Positions 1 to 8,859 of a DNA stretch of 32,830 nt are shown piece by piece. Position 1 is the stretch's first letter. Each line of letters begins with the position of its first letter. The stretch is taken from NCBI RefSeq assembly GCF_900609055.1, contig NZ_UXAW01000046.1, positions 1 to 32,830 on the forward strand, in the 5' to 3' direction. The position numbers were made by a program, and so were the translations under genes. The notes beneath the pieces were generated by a model. It did no database searches and had not been told where the DNA came from. It saw only the letters and a list, made by a program, of their open reading frames with translations. The DNA is from Pseudogemmobacter humi (GTDB lineage: Bacteria; Pseudomonadota; Alphaproteobacteria; Rhodobacterales; Rhodobacteraceae).

Positions 1-1
1 G

Positions 2-196
2 GCGGAAACCTTTGATCCGCAGGGGCGTTACCGTCACTACTGGCTGCAAGGCGAAGGCGCGCTGGCCTATGCGGCGACCCTGCCCGCCGCCTGGAACAGT
101 CCCGCCGGATGGGTCGAGGCGGACAGCGCCCCCCTGCTGGCCGATGGCCGTGCCCACGCCCTTGCCGCGCTGGCGACATTCAACCGTGAGGACTGA
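2..196 (+). CDS. C-terminal part of an unrecognised protein (truncated by window edge)
   Basis: An open frame enters from the left edge and ends with TGA at 194-196, giving 64 visible residues. It reads as ordinary protein, with an aromatic stretch (RYRHYWLQGEG) and an Ala/Leu-rich end. No domain is recognised. The start lies outside the window. It ends 29 bases before the next small ORF and points the same way as the CHAT cassette, so it may belong to the same transcription unit. The coding call rests on open frame and codon composition only. Confidence 0.45.
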   Translation, partial: AETFDPQGRYRHYWLQGEGALAYAATLPAAWNSPAGWVEADSAPLLADGRAHALAALATFNRED

Positions 197-225
197 CCAG
201 ATTTTCCCGCAGAAAGGTCACTGAC

Positions 226-393
226 ATGCCGCACGATGCGCTTTCGATCCTGCTGCTGACGGTTCTTACGGCTGCACTGTTCAGCGTCACCCGTCCGGAC
301 AGCGGCTGGATCTGCGCGCCGACGCTGATCCGGGCGCTGGCCGGGGTGATTGCCTGCTCCGTCGGCTTCGAGAGCGGTCCGGGTGAGGGTTGA
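226..393 (+). CDS. Small hydrophobic protein, 55 aa, unknown function
   Basis: An ATG at 226 lies 8 bases after an AGAAAGG ribosome-binding-like sequence at 211-217 and opens a 55-residue frame. Residues 6-20 are strongly hydrophobic (LSILLLTVLTAALFS) and residues 36-47 moderately so, so a small membrane or exported peptide is possible. It has two cysteines and no recognised family. It lies between the truncated ORF and the CHAT gene, followed by 174 bases with no gene. It could equally be a chance ORF; the RBS spacing and hydrophobic profile are the only support. Confidence 0.35.
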   Translation: MPHDALSILLLTVLTAALFSVTRPDSGWICAPTLIRALAGVIACSVGFESGPGEG

Positions 394-567
394 TGAGTGA
401 GCTTTGCGGCAAGCAGCGCGTCGTCCCGTCGCCATGTCCGGTAAATCCATCGCCGGGCAAACGAATAACCATGCCTGATCATATAATTGCACATGTGGAC
501 GATGCCGACCCTATGCCTGGATGAAGAAATTTGTATCTTTCCGGGCAGGGGCAAGTGAAATCGGCGC

Positions 568-2862
568 ATGGAAACGGATTCGACATCGGGAGCGGTTTCA
601 GACGACGCGTTGCGCGCTCTGATCCTGCGGCTGCGTGAACGGCGCGAGGCTGGCGGCCTGGGGCCTGGCGAGGCCGCTACATTGCACGAGGAGGCCCGTG
701 TAATAACCGCAGGTATTGTGGACGATGCCAACAACCTCGCCCCGATCCTGCGCGACCTGCGGCGGATGTTGTTCACTGTGGCCTTCGATGCGGGCTCATA
801 TGGTCTGGCGGGGCGATTTCTGGAACTCGCGTGCCCGCCGCAGCTGAGCACGCCGCCGCGGACCGATCTGCCCCCGGCCAGCACGGAGGAACGGATCAGA
901 TGGCGCTCGGCCATGGCCCGCTTGTTCGAAGCCCAGGAGAACCTTGAGGCAGCGCATGCGGAACACCTGCATCTGGGCGACGATTATCTGGAACTTTCCC
1001 CGCCGGATCGCGGTCTCTTCCCGGTGCTGACCAATGCGATCGGGGCGGCTTATGAACTCGGGGATTATGCCGTCGGCGCCAGCCTTCTGGAACATGCCGG
1101 GCGGATCGCAAAGTTGTGGCCCGAGGCCGACATTCAGCTGCAACTGGCGATCGCCCGGCTGTATCCGCCCCTTGCCGCAGCCGAACCCGAGGATTTCGCC
1201 GGACGCATTGCCGAAGCGCTGGACCTCGCCCGCGCGCATGAGCCGGGGATGGTGGCGCCGCTCCATCGTTTCGCGGCGCTGTCTTACCTGCAGATGGAGG
1301 CGCCGTGGCGCGCCGTGGCGCATCTGGACGCGCTGCCGGCTGAAGCCGCATCGCTGCGCGAAGAGGCCAGCGATGCCATGGTGCGTTTGCAGGTCCGGAT
1401 CGCCATGGACGATATCGACCCGGCCCTGGCCGAGCGCGGGCTGGCGCTGCTCGGGCATGAGGCGGCGGGCTATGCGGTCTGGGGCTCACTGGGGGCGCTG
1501 ACCATAGCGCTGATGCGGCTCGGCCGGACCGGGCCTGCGCTGCTGACCGGTGTGCTGTTCGTGCGCCGGATCGGGGCGCTGATTGCAACGCTGCCGCGCA
1601 ATCCGCTGAAAGCCCGGGAACGGCGCCGGATCATCCTCTCGGTGCTGGAGCCGCTCAGGTCGCTGCTGGCCGCGAACGACTACATGCAGGCGGCCGGGGA
1701 ACTGGAGAGCCTGCATGCGCTGCTGACGCATGGGGTGCGCCTGTCCGGAGACAGCTATCGGAACTGGGCGCCCAGTCCCAGGGTCGGCGCGGCAGCGGAG
1801 CGCGCAGCGGCGCTGCTTGGCCAGGCATCAGAACCGGGGGACGACAGCGATGCCTTTCGCCGCGCGATTCTGGGGTTCGACCCGGTTCCGCCCCGCCCGC
1901 CGCGCCCCGCGACGGGCGCCGGCGAACTGGCCGTCAGCTTTCTGCCCGATGCCGGGCGCCTGATCCGGATCATGCATGGTCCGCAGGGCGAGACGGCTCA
2001 GATGCTCGACCTGCCGCTGGAAGACATCGCGCGGCGGGTGCGCCAGCTGAACAGTGCCATTCGCCTCGATACGGATCCGGTGCCCCTGCGCGCCGAACTC
2101 GGAGCGCTGCTGTTCGGCCCGGTCTCGGAAGCAATCCGGGACGCGCAACGGCTGAGCATTGCCGCTTTCGGCCCGCTGGCCACGCTGCCTTTCGCCGCGC
2201 TGATCCTGGATTCCCGGCCGCTCATCTCGGGGCGCAGCATCGTCATCCGCACCAACGCTGAGCGCGGCGCCCGGGATGCAGCGACACCGGGGGCAGCGCT
2301 GCGGGTGCTCCATGCGCGGGGAGGCGACGGGGATCCGCTGGACGAACCTGCGGCCGAGGCCGCCGCCGTGGCCGCATGTTACGGCGATCCGCCACTGGCC
2401 CTGGTGCCCGAGTTCGACCGCCGGGATCTGGAAGCCGCCCTGGATGCGCGGCCTGCCGTCTTGCATATCGCCGGCCATTTCCGGCTGAAGGAGGATGATC
2501 TCGCCTCCTCCTTCCTCATCGGCTCGGCGGGGGAGCCTGTTCCGATCGGCGCGGTCTTCGCCCCGCCGCGCTCGCTTGCCGGCACCGAACTGGTGTTCCT
2601 GTCCGGCTGCGACAGCGCCGGCCATGGTGGCGGCCGCAGTCTGGCCGGCCAGTTGCATGGTTTGGGCGCGGGGTCGGTGATTGCATCGCTATGGCCCGTG
2701 GACGACAGCGCAGCCAGGGCGGTGGCCGAGGACACCCACGCGGGTTTTGCGGGCGGTCTGGATGCGACGGAGGCGCTGGCGCGCGCGATGCGGCGGGTTG
2801 CGGCCCTGCCGCGATTTGCCGCGCCCCGCCATTGGGCGGCTTTCCAGTGCTACACGGCCTGA
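568..2862 (+). CDS. CHAT-domain (caspase-like) protease with TPR-like N-terminus, 764 aa
   Basis: The C-terminal ~310 residues carry the hallmarks of a CHAT domain (clan CD, caspase/separase-like cysteine protease). A VLHIAGHF segment gives the catalytic His (H637), an FLSGCDSA segment gives the nucleophile (Cys681), and a later segment with GAGSVIASLWPVDD is typical of the fold. Both dyad residues are present, so activity is plausible. Residues 1 to ~440 are alpha-helical and Ala/Leu-rich with repeated AxxxLxxLG-like patterns, consistent with degenerate TPR repeats, as is usual upstream of CHAT. There is no signal peptide, so it should be cytoplasmic. The start at 568 is the first ATG of the frame; a strong Shine-Dalgarno is not evident. 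It is the first large gene of a same-strand group whose other members are regulatory, membrane-anchored and exported. The substrate is unknown; the family is known from proteolytic signalling and some defence systems. Confidence 0.88.
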   Translation: METDSTSGAVSDDALRALILRLRERREAGGLGPGEAATLHEEARVITAGIVDDANNLAPILRDLRRMLFTVAFDAGSYGLAGRFLELACPPQLSTPPRTDLPPASTEERIRWRSAMARLFEAQENLEAAHAEHLHLGDDYLELSPPDRGLFPVLTNAIGAAYELGDYAVGASLLEHAGRIAKLWPEADIQLQLAIARLYPPLAAAEPEDFAGRIAEALDLARAHEPGMVAPLHRFAALSYLQMEAPWRAVAHLDALPAEAASLREEASDAMVRLQVRIAMDDIDPALAERGLALLGHEAAGYAVWGSLGALTIALMRLGRTGPALLTGVLFVRRIGALIATLPRNPLKARERRRIILSVLEPLRSLLAANDYMQAAGELESLHALLTHGVRLSGDSYRNWAPSPRVGAAAERAAALLGQASEPGDDSDAFRRAILGFDPVPPRPPRPATGAGELAVSFLPDAGRLIRIMHGPQGETAQMLDLPLEDIARRVRQLNSAIRLDTDPVPLRAELGALLFGPVSEAIRDAQRLSIAAFGPLATLPFAALILDSRPLISGRSIVIRTNAERGARDAATPGAALRVLHARGGDGDPLDEPAAEAAAVAACYGDPPLALVPEFDRRDLEAALDARPAVLHIAGHFRLKEDDLASSFLIGSAGEPVPIGAVFAPPRSLAGTELVFLSGCDSAGHGGGRSLAGQLHGLGAGSVIASLWPVDDSAARAVAEDTHAGFAGGLDATEALARAMRRVAALPRFAAPRHWAAFQCYTA

Positions 2863-2959
2863 ACGCAACTCAGCCCCGGTTTTCCAAATAAATTTCAGGG
2901 TCCTGGCACATTTCGCAAGGCTGCCAAAGATCGCGCAAGCCGGCTGCGATGCGGCATGG

Positions 2960-2987
2960 GGTAAACAGAGCCTCGAATCGGTTTACC
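2960..2987. promoter_or_regulatory. Inverted repeat GGTAAAC-N14-GTTTACC, candidate operator
   Basis: A perfect 7-bp inverted repeat with a 14-nt spacer (2960-2966 and 2981-2987) lies 25 bp upstream of the HTH-containing gene at 3013. The position and symmetry fit an autoregulatory operator for that protein. A related half-site, GGTAAAT, occurs at 440-446 upstream of the CHAT gene. Binding is inferred; only the repeat is seen. Confidence 0.4.
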
Positions 2988-3012
2988 ACGAAAACAGACA
3001 ATCCAGGACAGC

Positions 3013-3882
3013 ATGATCGACAGACTGATGAGAACCGCCGCGTGGAGATCGGATTTCGACTGGCAACTGGCAATCCTGCAAGAGGTTCTTGGCGCGCGTC
3101 GCCCCGCCGAAGAGCTGACCAACGCCTATGTGGCCCGTATGTTGCAGGTCAGCGAATCCGGCGTCACGCAGCGGCGCAACGGCAGCACACCGCTGCGAAC
3201 GGGTGACGCATCCAAGATCATCGCCGGTTATGAACTGGGCGCGCACGATCTGGACCACAGGCTGTTCTCGATCACCGACCCGGAGACATTCCTCGAAACA
3301 TTGAAGCGGCATGGTGTCGGGGAATACGAGCAGAATCCGCGCAGGCGGATGTTGCAGGTTCTGAATGCGCGCGCCGCCGATGAGGGGCTGTCGGTTGCTT
3401 TGCGCCGCGCGCGCAACGACCGTGGCGTCGGCTTTGCGACCGATCCGCAGCCGGTGCCCGGCATCCTGCATTCCGGCGAACCGGTCGAGATCGTCGTTCA
3501 GGCCGCCGTGGGCCGGCATGTGGCCATCCTTCAGTATATGGTCGATATGGTCCATGCCATCGAGGTGCTGTCGCCCAGCGACGGCATCCCGATCATCGAG
3601 GTCAGCGACCGGCTGTTCCGTCTGCCCGGCCCCGGGACCGGGGCGCTGAAGATCCGCGGGCCCTCGGGGCGGTATCGGATGATGCTGGTCGAAGCGGATG
3701 CCGACACCGTGACGCTGTTCGGAGGCGCATCCAATGCCCGCAATGACACCGACCGGCTTGATGTCGAGATCAGCGGCCCGGGACGGATGACCGATGAATC
3801 GGCGCGCGATGTCGTCCAGCGGATCGATGCCCTGCCCCTGGGCGACATCCGTACGGCAACGACGGATTTCATCGTGATCTGA
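3013..3882 (+). CDS. HTH-like plus DUF4384-like protein, 289 aa, CHAT-associated
   Basis: Residues ~33-66 (around VARMLQVSESGVTQRRNG) look like an Xre/Cro-type helix-turn-helix. Residues ~145-235 form a beta-rich block with EPVEIVVQAAVGRHVAI followed by an IEVLSPSDG turn, which resembles the DUF4384 pattern often found with caspase-like and CHAT proteins. There is no signal peptide or membrane segment, so a cytoplasmic location is expected. The ATG at 3013 is preceded by AGGA (3005-3008). It begins 150 bp after the CHAT gene, and the gap holds an inverted repeat that this protein might bind. The likely role, inferred only, is a regulator or adaptor coupling transcription to the CHAT protease. 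Both domain assignments are by eye; the DUF4384 link is weaker than the HTH. Confidence 0.7.
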   Translation: MIDRLMRTAAWRSDFDWQLAILQEVLGARRPAEELTNAYVARMLQVSESGVTQRRNGSTPLRTGDASKIIAGYELGAHDLDHRLFSITDPETFLETLKRHGVGEYEQNPRRRMLQVLNARAADEGLSVALRRARNDRGVGFATDPQPVPGILHSGEPVEIVVQAAVGRHVAILQYMVDMVHAIEVLSPSDGIPIIEVSDRLFRLPGPGTGALKIRGPSGRYRMMLVEADADTVTLFGGASNARNDTDRLDVEISGPGRMTDESARDVVQRIDALPLGDIRTATTDFIVI

Positions 3883-3948
3883 GGCCGCTGACCCGGCCCG
3901 AATGCCCCCGGACATTCCTTGTGACCGCTGACAGAAGGCAGAAAAGCC

Positions 3949-5451
3949 ATGAGGATCCAGCCTGATATCGTGAGGCTCGCCATCGCCTGCGGCGGTCTTC
4001 TGGCCGTTTCGGTGCTGGCCCTGGTTTTGGTAAGACCCGATCCGACCCCGGCGCGCCAGGGTCAGGGCGCGTCCGTGTTGCCCGCCTGGAGCCTCACGGA
4101 CGGGACCTCGCCTCCGGACCGGGACCAGATCGGGATGGCGGTGATCGACAGCATGATCGGGGTGCCGGGCATCGCGGAAATCGCCGGGGGCGGGGCCGGG
4201 GGGCTGGCCCGGTCGCTGTCGATCCGTCATTTGGGCTGCGTGCAGGACGACCGGCAAGGCTGGAACTGCTCGTTTACCGTCCAGCGGCGCGACGGGAAGC
4301 ATCCGCCGTCCGAACGCATCGCGGGCAACTTCGTCTATGAAGAGGGCGCCTGGACCGCCCGTTTTTCGGATGCCGGGGGCTTTGCCGCCATGGCCGCCGT
4401 GCAGGCCTCCCCGGTGCACTGGCCCGACCCCATGCCGGAGAGCCTGCGCGGAACCTGGACAGGCGCCGGGCGGGGCAAGTTCGGCATGATCGAGTTGGTC
4501 TCGTTTCGGGTGATCACGGAAGGGGCCTCGTTCCATCTGGGATCGTGCCGGGGCGCCACGACCACCGATCAGCGGACCGGCGAGGGCAGCTACCGGATCC
4601 TGATCGAAGCAGGATGCCAGGCCGAGATGACCGTCCATATCGGGTCGGTCGGGCAAGGCGAAATGGCGATCGAACTTGAGCAGGCCGGCCACCGTCAACC
4701 GCTGACCTTGCAAAGAACCGGCGTCCATCCGGTCACCGCCAGCCGGCACCCCGACAGCGCAGTGGACATCCTGGGGCTGCCTTTCAGTACCGCCGCCGAG
4801 TTCCAGGATGCTCTTCTTGCGCTGCGGCCGGATGCCGGCAGGCCGAGACAACTCATCAATGGTCCCGGAATGCTCATCGAAGCATCGACCTTCCGCCACC
4901 GCGTCAACCCTTTCGAACCCATCGGGACAGGGGAAAGCGTGACGGCGCTGATCTTCGAGCATGAAAGGAAACTGCCTGTTGAACGGAATCCGGTCGTCGC
5001 GACATGGCGAATGCTCAGCCCGGCCCCTGATGAACGGCCGCTGATCCAGGAAGCGGTCGACGGCCTCATCCGGAAATATGGTCTGCCCTCGCGCCGCAAT
5101 GGGGACACGGAACTGACATGGGCTTTTGCGGACGATACGGGCGAACGCCTTGAAGGCGATGCCTGCCTGCGTGCGAGCGAGGCGAATTTCATTTACCTGT
5201 CTCGGGCCGATCTGCGCAGTATTGTGAACATTTCCGCCTATATACGCGGAAACCGGGGCTGCGGCATCACCATCCAGGCTTCGCTGACCCGTGACGAGCA
5301 GGGGCGGCTCTCCTCGATGCTGATCTTCATCCAGGATCAGCGGCTGGCCCGTGCCCAGTCGCATCTGCGGGAAATCGACCTTACCCGTAGTATGCTGCAA
5401 ACGGCGCTGCGGCGTGAGCGGCAGGCGCGTTCGAACATTCTCAACCTCTGA
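3949..5451 (+). CDS. Membrane-anchored periplasmic protein, 500 aa, unknown
   Basis: A single hydrophobic segment at residues ~9-28 (after a short N-terminus with Arg) is followed by ~470 hydrophilic residues, predicting one transmembrane anchor with a periplasmic body. Cysteines occur in close pairs (LGCVQDD with WNCSF; GSCRGA with EAGCQAE; DACLRA with GCGITI), suggesting disulfides. The last ~60 residues are helical and rich in Arg and Gln. No known domain is recognised. The ATG at 3949 follows an AGAAGG sequence. It sits 66 bp after the HTH/DUF4384-like gene and 16 bp before the secreted gene, so the three are probably co-transcribed. It is a plausible effector, sensor or cleavage target of the CHAT protease, but nothing in the sequence proves that. 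Confidence 0.75.
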   Translation: MRIQPDIVRLAIACGGLLAVSVLALVLVRPDPTPARQGQGASVLPAWSLTDGTSPPDRDQIGMAVIDSMIGVPGIAEIAGGGAGGLARSLSIRHLGCVQDDRQGWNCSFTVQRRDGKHPPSERIAGNFVYEEGAWTARFSDAGGFAAMAAVQASPVHWPDPMPESLRGTWTGAGRGKFGMIELVSFRVITEGASFHLGSCRGATTTDQRTGEGSYRILIEAGCQAEMTVHIGSVGQGEMAIELEQAGHRQPLTLQRTGVHPVTASRHPDSAVDILGLPFSTAAEFQDALLALRPDAGRPRQLINGPGMLIEASTFRHRVNPFEPIGTGESVTALIFEHERKLPVERNPVVATWRMLSPAPDERPLIQEAVDGLIRKYGLPSRRNGDTELTWAFADDTGERLEGDACLRASEANFIYLSRADLRSIVNISAYIRGNRGCGITIQASLTRDEQGRLSSMLIFIQDQRLARAQSHLREIDLTRSMLQTALRRERQARSNILNL

Positions 5452-5467
5452 TAACGGGAGATCCGAC

Positions 5468-6079
5468 ATGAAGACTGGCACCATGAGACCTGGCAGGCAC
5501 CTTCTGTACGCTGCCGTCGCCTTCGGACTTCTCGCCCTTCCTGCGCAGGCCGAATGGACCTATGGGCTCCATCCCGTGCTGGGGTTGAGCGCACATATCG
5601 ACCTGGGGGATGGCAATGCCATCGGCCTGGCCTGCAACCGGCGCGAATACAATCCGATGTATGACGCGTTCGTCAGCCTGCGGGTGACCAACGGCCTGCT
5701 GCACGAGGGCATGTTCCTCGTCGTGTTCGATCCGCCTTCGGGGATCCGGCAATTCTCGCAGATCGAACGGCCCCGGCAGACCGCCGGCTATACCGAGTGG
5801 CCCGGCAATTCCTGCGAAACCTACGTGACCGAGATCCAGCAGTCGGGAGAGCTGGTGACTGCACCGGTGATCTTCCGCAGCTTCGGCGACACGGACGACG
5901 GCAGTTTCATTGAATACGAATATGGTGGCGCGACCCTCCGCGCCTTCGGGGATGACGGCTATCGCGCCTTGCCGGAGGCGCGGCGGATTTCGCTGCGAGG
6001 CTCTTCGAACGCGATTCGACAGCTGATCGCGGCCTGTCCGTCGATCCGCCTCGATATCGAGAACAACTGCGGGATCTGA
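5468..6079 (+). CDS. Secreted/periplasmic Cys-containing protein, 203 aa, unknown
   Basis: The ATG at 5468, preceded by GGGAG (5457-5461), starts a signal peptide: basic n-region, hydrophobic LLYAAVAFGLLALP core and a PAQA cleavage site near residue 28. The frame stays open further upstream, but that would run into the previous gene and lose the signal peptide, so 5468 is preferred. The mature ~175-aa protein has four cysteines (GLACNRRE, GNSCETY, IAACPSI, ENNCGI), likely two disulfides. No family is recognised. It is the last gene of the CHAT cassette, 16 bp after the membrane-anchored protein, which shares the export theme and paired cysteines. The two may interact in the periplasm (inference). 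Confidence 0.75.
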   Translation: MKTGTMRPGRHLLYAAVAFGLLALPAQAEWTYGLHPVLGLSAHIDLGDGNAIGLACNRREYNPMYDAFVSLRVTNGLLHEGMFLVVFDPPSGIRQFSQIERPRQTAGYTEWPGNSCETYVTEIQQSGELVTAPVIFRSFGDTDDGSFIEYEYGGATLRAFGDDGYRALPEARRISLRGSSNAIRQLIAACPSIRLDIENNCGI

Positions 6080-6149
6080 CGCGCGCCTGCGAAAATAAAT
6101 CGACGGGCCTGGTCGCTGCGGCTGCGCCCGGTTTTCCAATGTCAGCGGA

Positions 6150-6840
6150 GCGATTCAGATATTCCCAAAGATCTTTGAGCGGCAGGTGGTCCTTGCCGCT
6201 CCAGACCTATTTCCGGAGCCGGCGATTCAGGTCGTCCGGGCCAGGCTCGGTTTGTAGCGTGCCGTGGTTGACGAGTTTCTTGCTTGCCCGCGCAAGGGTG
6301 CTGTCCCGGGCCGGAACCTGAGTTCTCGTCCATTCCACGTCGGCTTGTGCCGTTTCCTGCGCCGGGTAGATGAGACAACGCGAGGCTTCCTTTATCCGGG
6401 GGCGGAGCGTGTCATTGGCACCTTTCGGCTCGTCCCCGGCCAAGGCGAGGTCGCCTGGCGTCAGATTCAGCCTGGTCGTTTCCCTGCCGGTCACGGCCCA
6501 TGCGATCGCCTCGCGTCGCACCGATTTTCAGCCCGTCCCGTTCACACTGGGCGGCCGCGAGAAGCACCAGCATGTTGCGATAGACGCGCCGCGTCGCATC
6601 CCGCTGCATCAAAAGCTTGCGCGCTTCCTTCATCGCATCCGATCCCTTGTTGCCTGTGTGGCGACGCCGGATGCCGAGAACGACGATCCGAACATCACCA
6701 GGTGGTCCGGACCCTTCCGGGGAAGTGCCTGGCGCCATCTGCACGGCATTGAAATGGCCCCCGTCCCCGACGCCGTTGATGTAGGAGCGCAGCCCGCCAT
6801 CGAGTTACCGCAGAACCCAGGCCTCTATTCGGGGACCATT
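6150..6840 (-). pseudogene. Remnant of a DUF499-type (anti-phage-associated) ATPase gene
   Basis: Three minus-strand pieces read as one decayed protein. From 6830 a frame passes through an in-frame TAA (6805-6807) into LDGGLRSYING, then DVRIVVLG, EARKLLMQRD and VYRNMLVLLAA. Near 6520 it shifts frame into VRREAIAWAV, LIYPAQET, VEWTRTQVPARDSTLARAS and KKLVNHG. A TAG at 6207-6209 is then followed in frame by GKDHLPLKDLWEYLNR. The order and wording match the C-terminal half of DUF499-domain ATPases (YRNxLVFLAAD, AVRRYLAW, SLAxRASKKL, DHLxLKxLWEY), a family annotated as anti-phage associated and often next to DUF1156 methyltransferases. At least one frameshift and two stops make it non-functional. 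The stretch 6841-7123 may hold further fragments (EAPEMVPE in another frame) but nothing intact. The match is from memory of the family. Confidence 0.72.
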
Positions 6841-7123
6841 TCCGGGGCCTCCCGGGCGCCGTGCAGGACTGGGTCTTCGCGCCGCGAGAGGGTGACATCG
6901 GATATGAGGCGGCCCGCCCGCGGCCAAGGCCGCCATCGCGCTGGGCCGCGCGGGCTTTGCCGGCGGAACTGGTTACTTGACGGCGTTTTCGCAGCAGACA
7001 TATTCCAGCCCGGAGAAAGGCTGAGCTGCGGCGGAACACCTGCGCCGGGATCCCTTTCATTTATCGGGGCCGCCCGGGCGCGCTGATCTGCTTTCGACTG
7101 TTTGTTCAATGGAGAAATTTCCC

Positions 7124-8851
7124 ATGCGCCTGAAGGCCACTCTTTATGCGGGGTTACTTCGGCCCTTTTCGCAATGCCAGCACAGGCTTATCTAAAGTTG
7201 AAACCAGAAGCGGGATCCTCTGGCGTCAAGGCAGAAGATACCGCGCCCCTTCTGTGCGCCGATGCGTCGGGGGGCGGCTGGAAATAGCCGGGTGCGGCGG
7301 TTTCGCAGCCGGGCGAGGGCATGGACTGTCAACTGAGCGATATCATGCCCGGCGGCATTCCGGAGAGCGGCAGGTGCTACTGGTCCCCATCCGGGAATCA
7401 TTACCTCACCTGGACAAGAGGCGAGAACCTGGTCCTGCGGACCGCGGATGGCAGCCAGATCTGGGCGGCGTTGATCGAGGCAAGAAATTTCCCGCGGATC
7501 GGCAATGTGCCTGGCAGGCCAATGGCAAGCTCGTCGTAAATTCGATGACAGGCACCAAACTCTGGTCGGCAACGGGGGATGCGATCCTCGACCCGGATAT
7601 GCGGCTTGCGCTGCAAGGTAATGGCGCGTTGCAAATCATCTCACCTACGCGGGGCATGCTGTGGTCAAGCGACGGTAACTCGCGGCGGTGACCCATGACG
7701 ATGAGGGGGCGATCTATTACCTCACGATCCAGCCGGGCGGCGACAATGCGAATGCCGCGCGCCGCATCCATCTCTGCAAAGTGTCCGGCGACGGCGAAAA
7801 TACGGTCGTGAGCGAACTGAACGGCAAGACCTTGGGTGACAAAGCGACGCCGTGGGATGCGGTGGACATCTCGAAATCCGACGATTTCGTCGCCGACATG
7901 TCCTATTCCAACGGGCGGCTGGGCCCTCATGAACGGGCGGCAGCTGCAAAGGGGCGCAGACGGTCTTCAGCACCAGAGCGGCGGGACCTTCGTTTTTGAC
8001 GCCAAAACGCTGAAGATGGGGAAGAACCTCGGGCAGACCTCGGGCCATTCCTTCGGCAATGTGCTGACCGTGGCGCAAGACGGCGCCTTTGTCGGGATCG
8101 ACCTCGGCGACAATTATCCGCGCGTCGTGAACATGCATTCCTTTGATCAGGACGGGATCAGCAGCAGGCTGGTCTATGCCGTCAAGACCGAGCATGGCAG
8201 CAAGCAAAGCAACCCCGCCGGCAAGCCTTTCGGCGCATATCCTGAGATCAGCGGCAACGGTAAGACCTTCTGCAAATGGTCCAACGACAACCGCACCTAT
8301 GCCGAACTGGGCGGCGTGATCGCGACCTCAGGCGGGCTGAGCGTCATTTTCGCCGGTGAACCCGATCCGAACGGCAATGCGCTGCAAAACGGCCGCGCCG
8401 ACGTCACCTCGTCGACGCCCGCACTATCGGGCTGGTCAAGGTCAAACGCAATTTCGTCGATGGCAGCGATCCGGTGCTGACCAGCGGCAAGACCGGGAAA
8501 GGCGGTTTCTTCACCTTCAACGGCGTCTGGACCGATCTTGAAAACAAGGGCATCGTCAGGCTCACCCGCTACACCGACAAGGCAAAGGAAAACGCCTCGC
8601 GCATCAAGACGGCGCAATTGTCCGATGACGAAATCCTGGTCATCCGGGAGACCTGGACGCCTGACGCCTGTGTCTCGACCTATGCGATGAAGATCAGCAG
8701 CACCGGGAAACCTGTCGGAGAGCCGGTCGAGCCTGGCGCTGCCGCCCGTCTGAGCAGACAGGGCGATCCGCTGGTCATCGGAAACCGGGTGTTCTTCATC
8801 GCCGGGGACAAGGTCAGCAAGGAGCTGGTGGTGACCGCATACCAGCCCTGA
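7124..8851 (+). pseudogene. Frameshifted secreted B-lectin protein gene
   Basis: A single ancestral gene of roughly 570 codons can be followed through several frames. ATG 7124 opens a signal peptide (MRLKATLYAGLL), loses one base near 7155, and continues as SALFAMPAQAYLKL. A TAG occurs in frame at 7285-7287. Two blocks then look like a bulb-type mannose-lectin (B-lectin) beta-prism: YLTWTRGENLVLRTADGSQ and, after a shift near 7500, WQANGKLVV with LALQGNGALQI. Further shifts occur near 7680, 7915 and 8410. The last ~440 codons have no recognised domain but keep protein-like composition to the stop at 8849-8851. Neighbouring genes read cleanly, so decay is more likely than sequencing error, though errors cannot be excluded. 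If intact it would be an exported carbohydrate-binding protein. Confidence 0.75.
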
Positions 8852-8859
8852 CCGCAGCA

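Noticed and set aside
2983-5484. Long minus-strand open frame (833 codons) across the CHAT cassette
   Set aside because: It is antisense to three plus-strand genes with signal peptides, ribosome sites and normal spacing. The translation is rich in Arg, Gly, Pro, His and Gln with no domain, as expected of a high-GC shadow frame.
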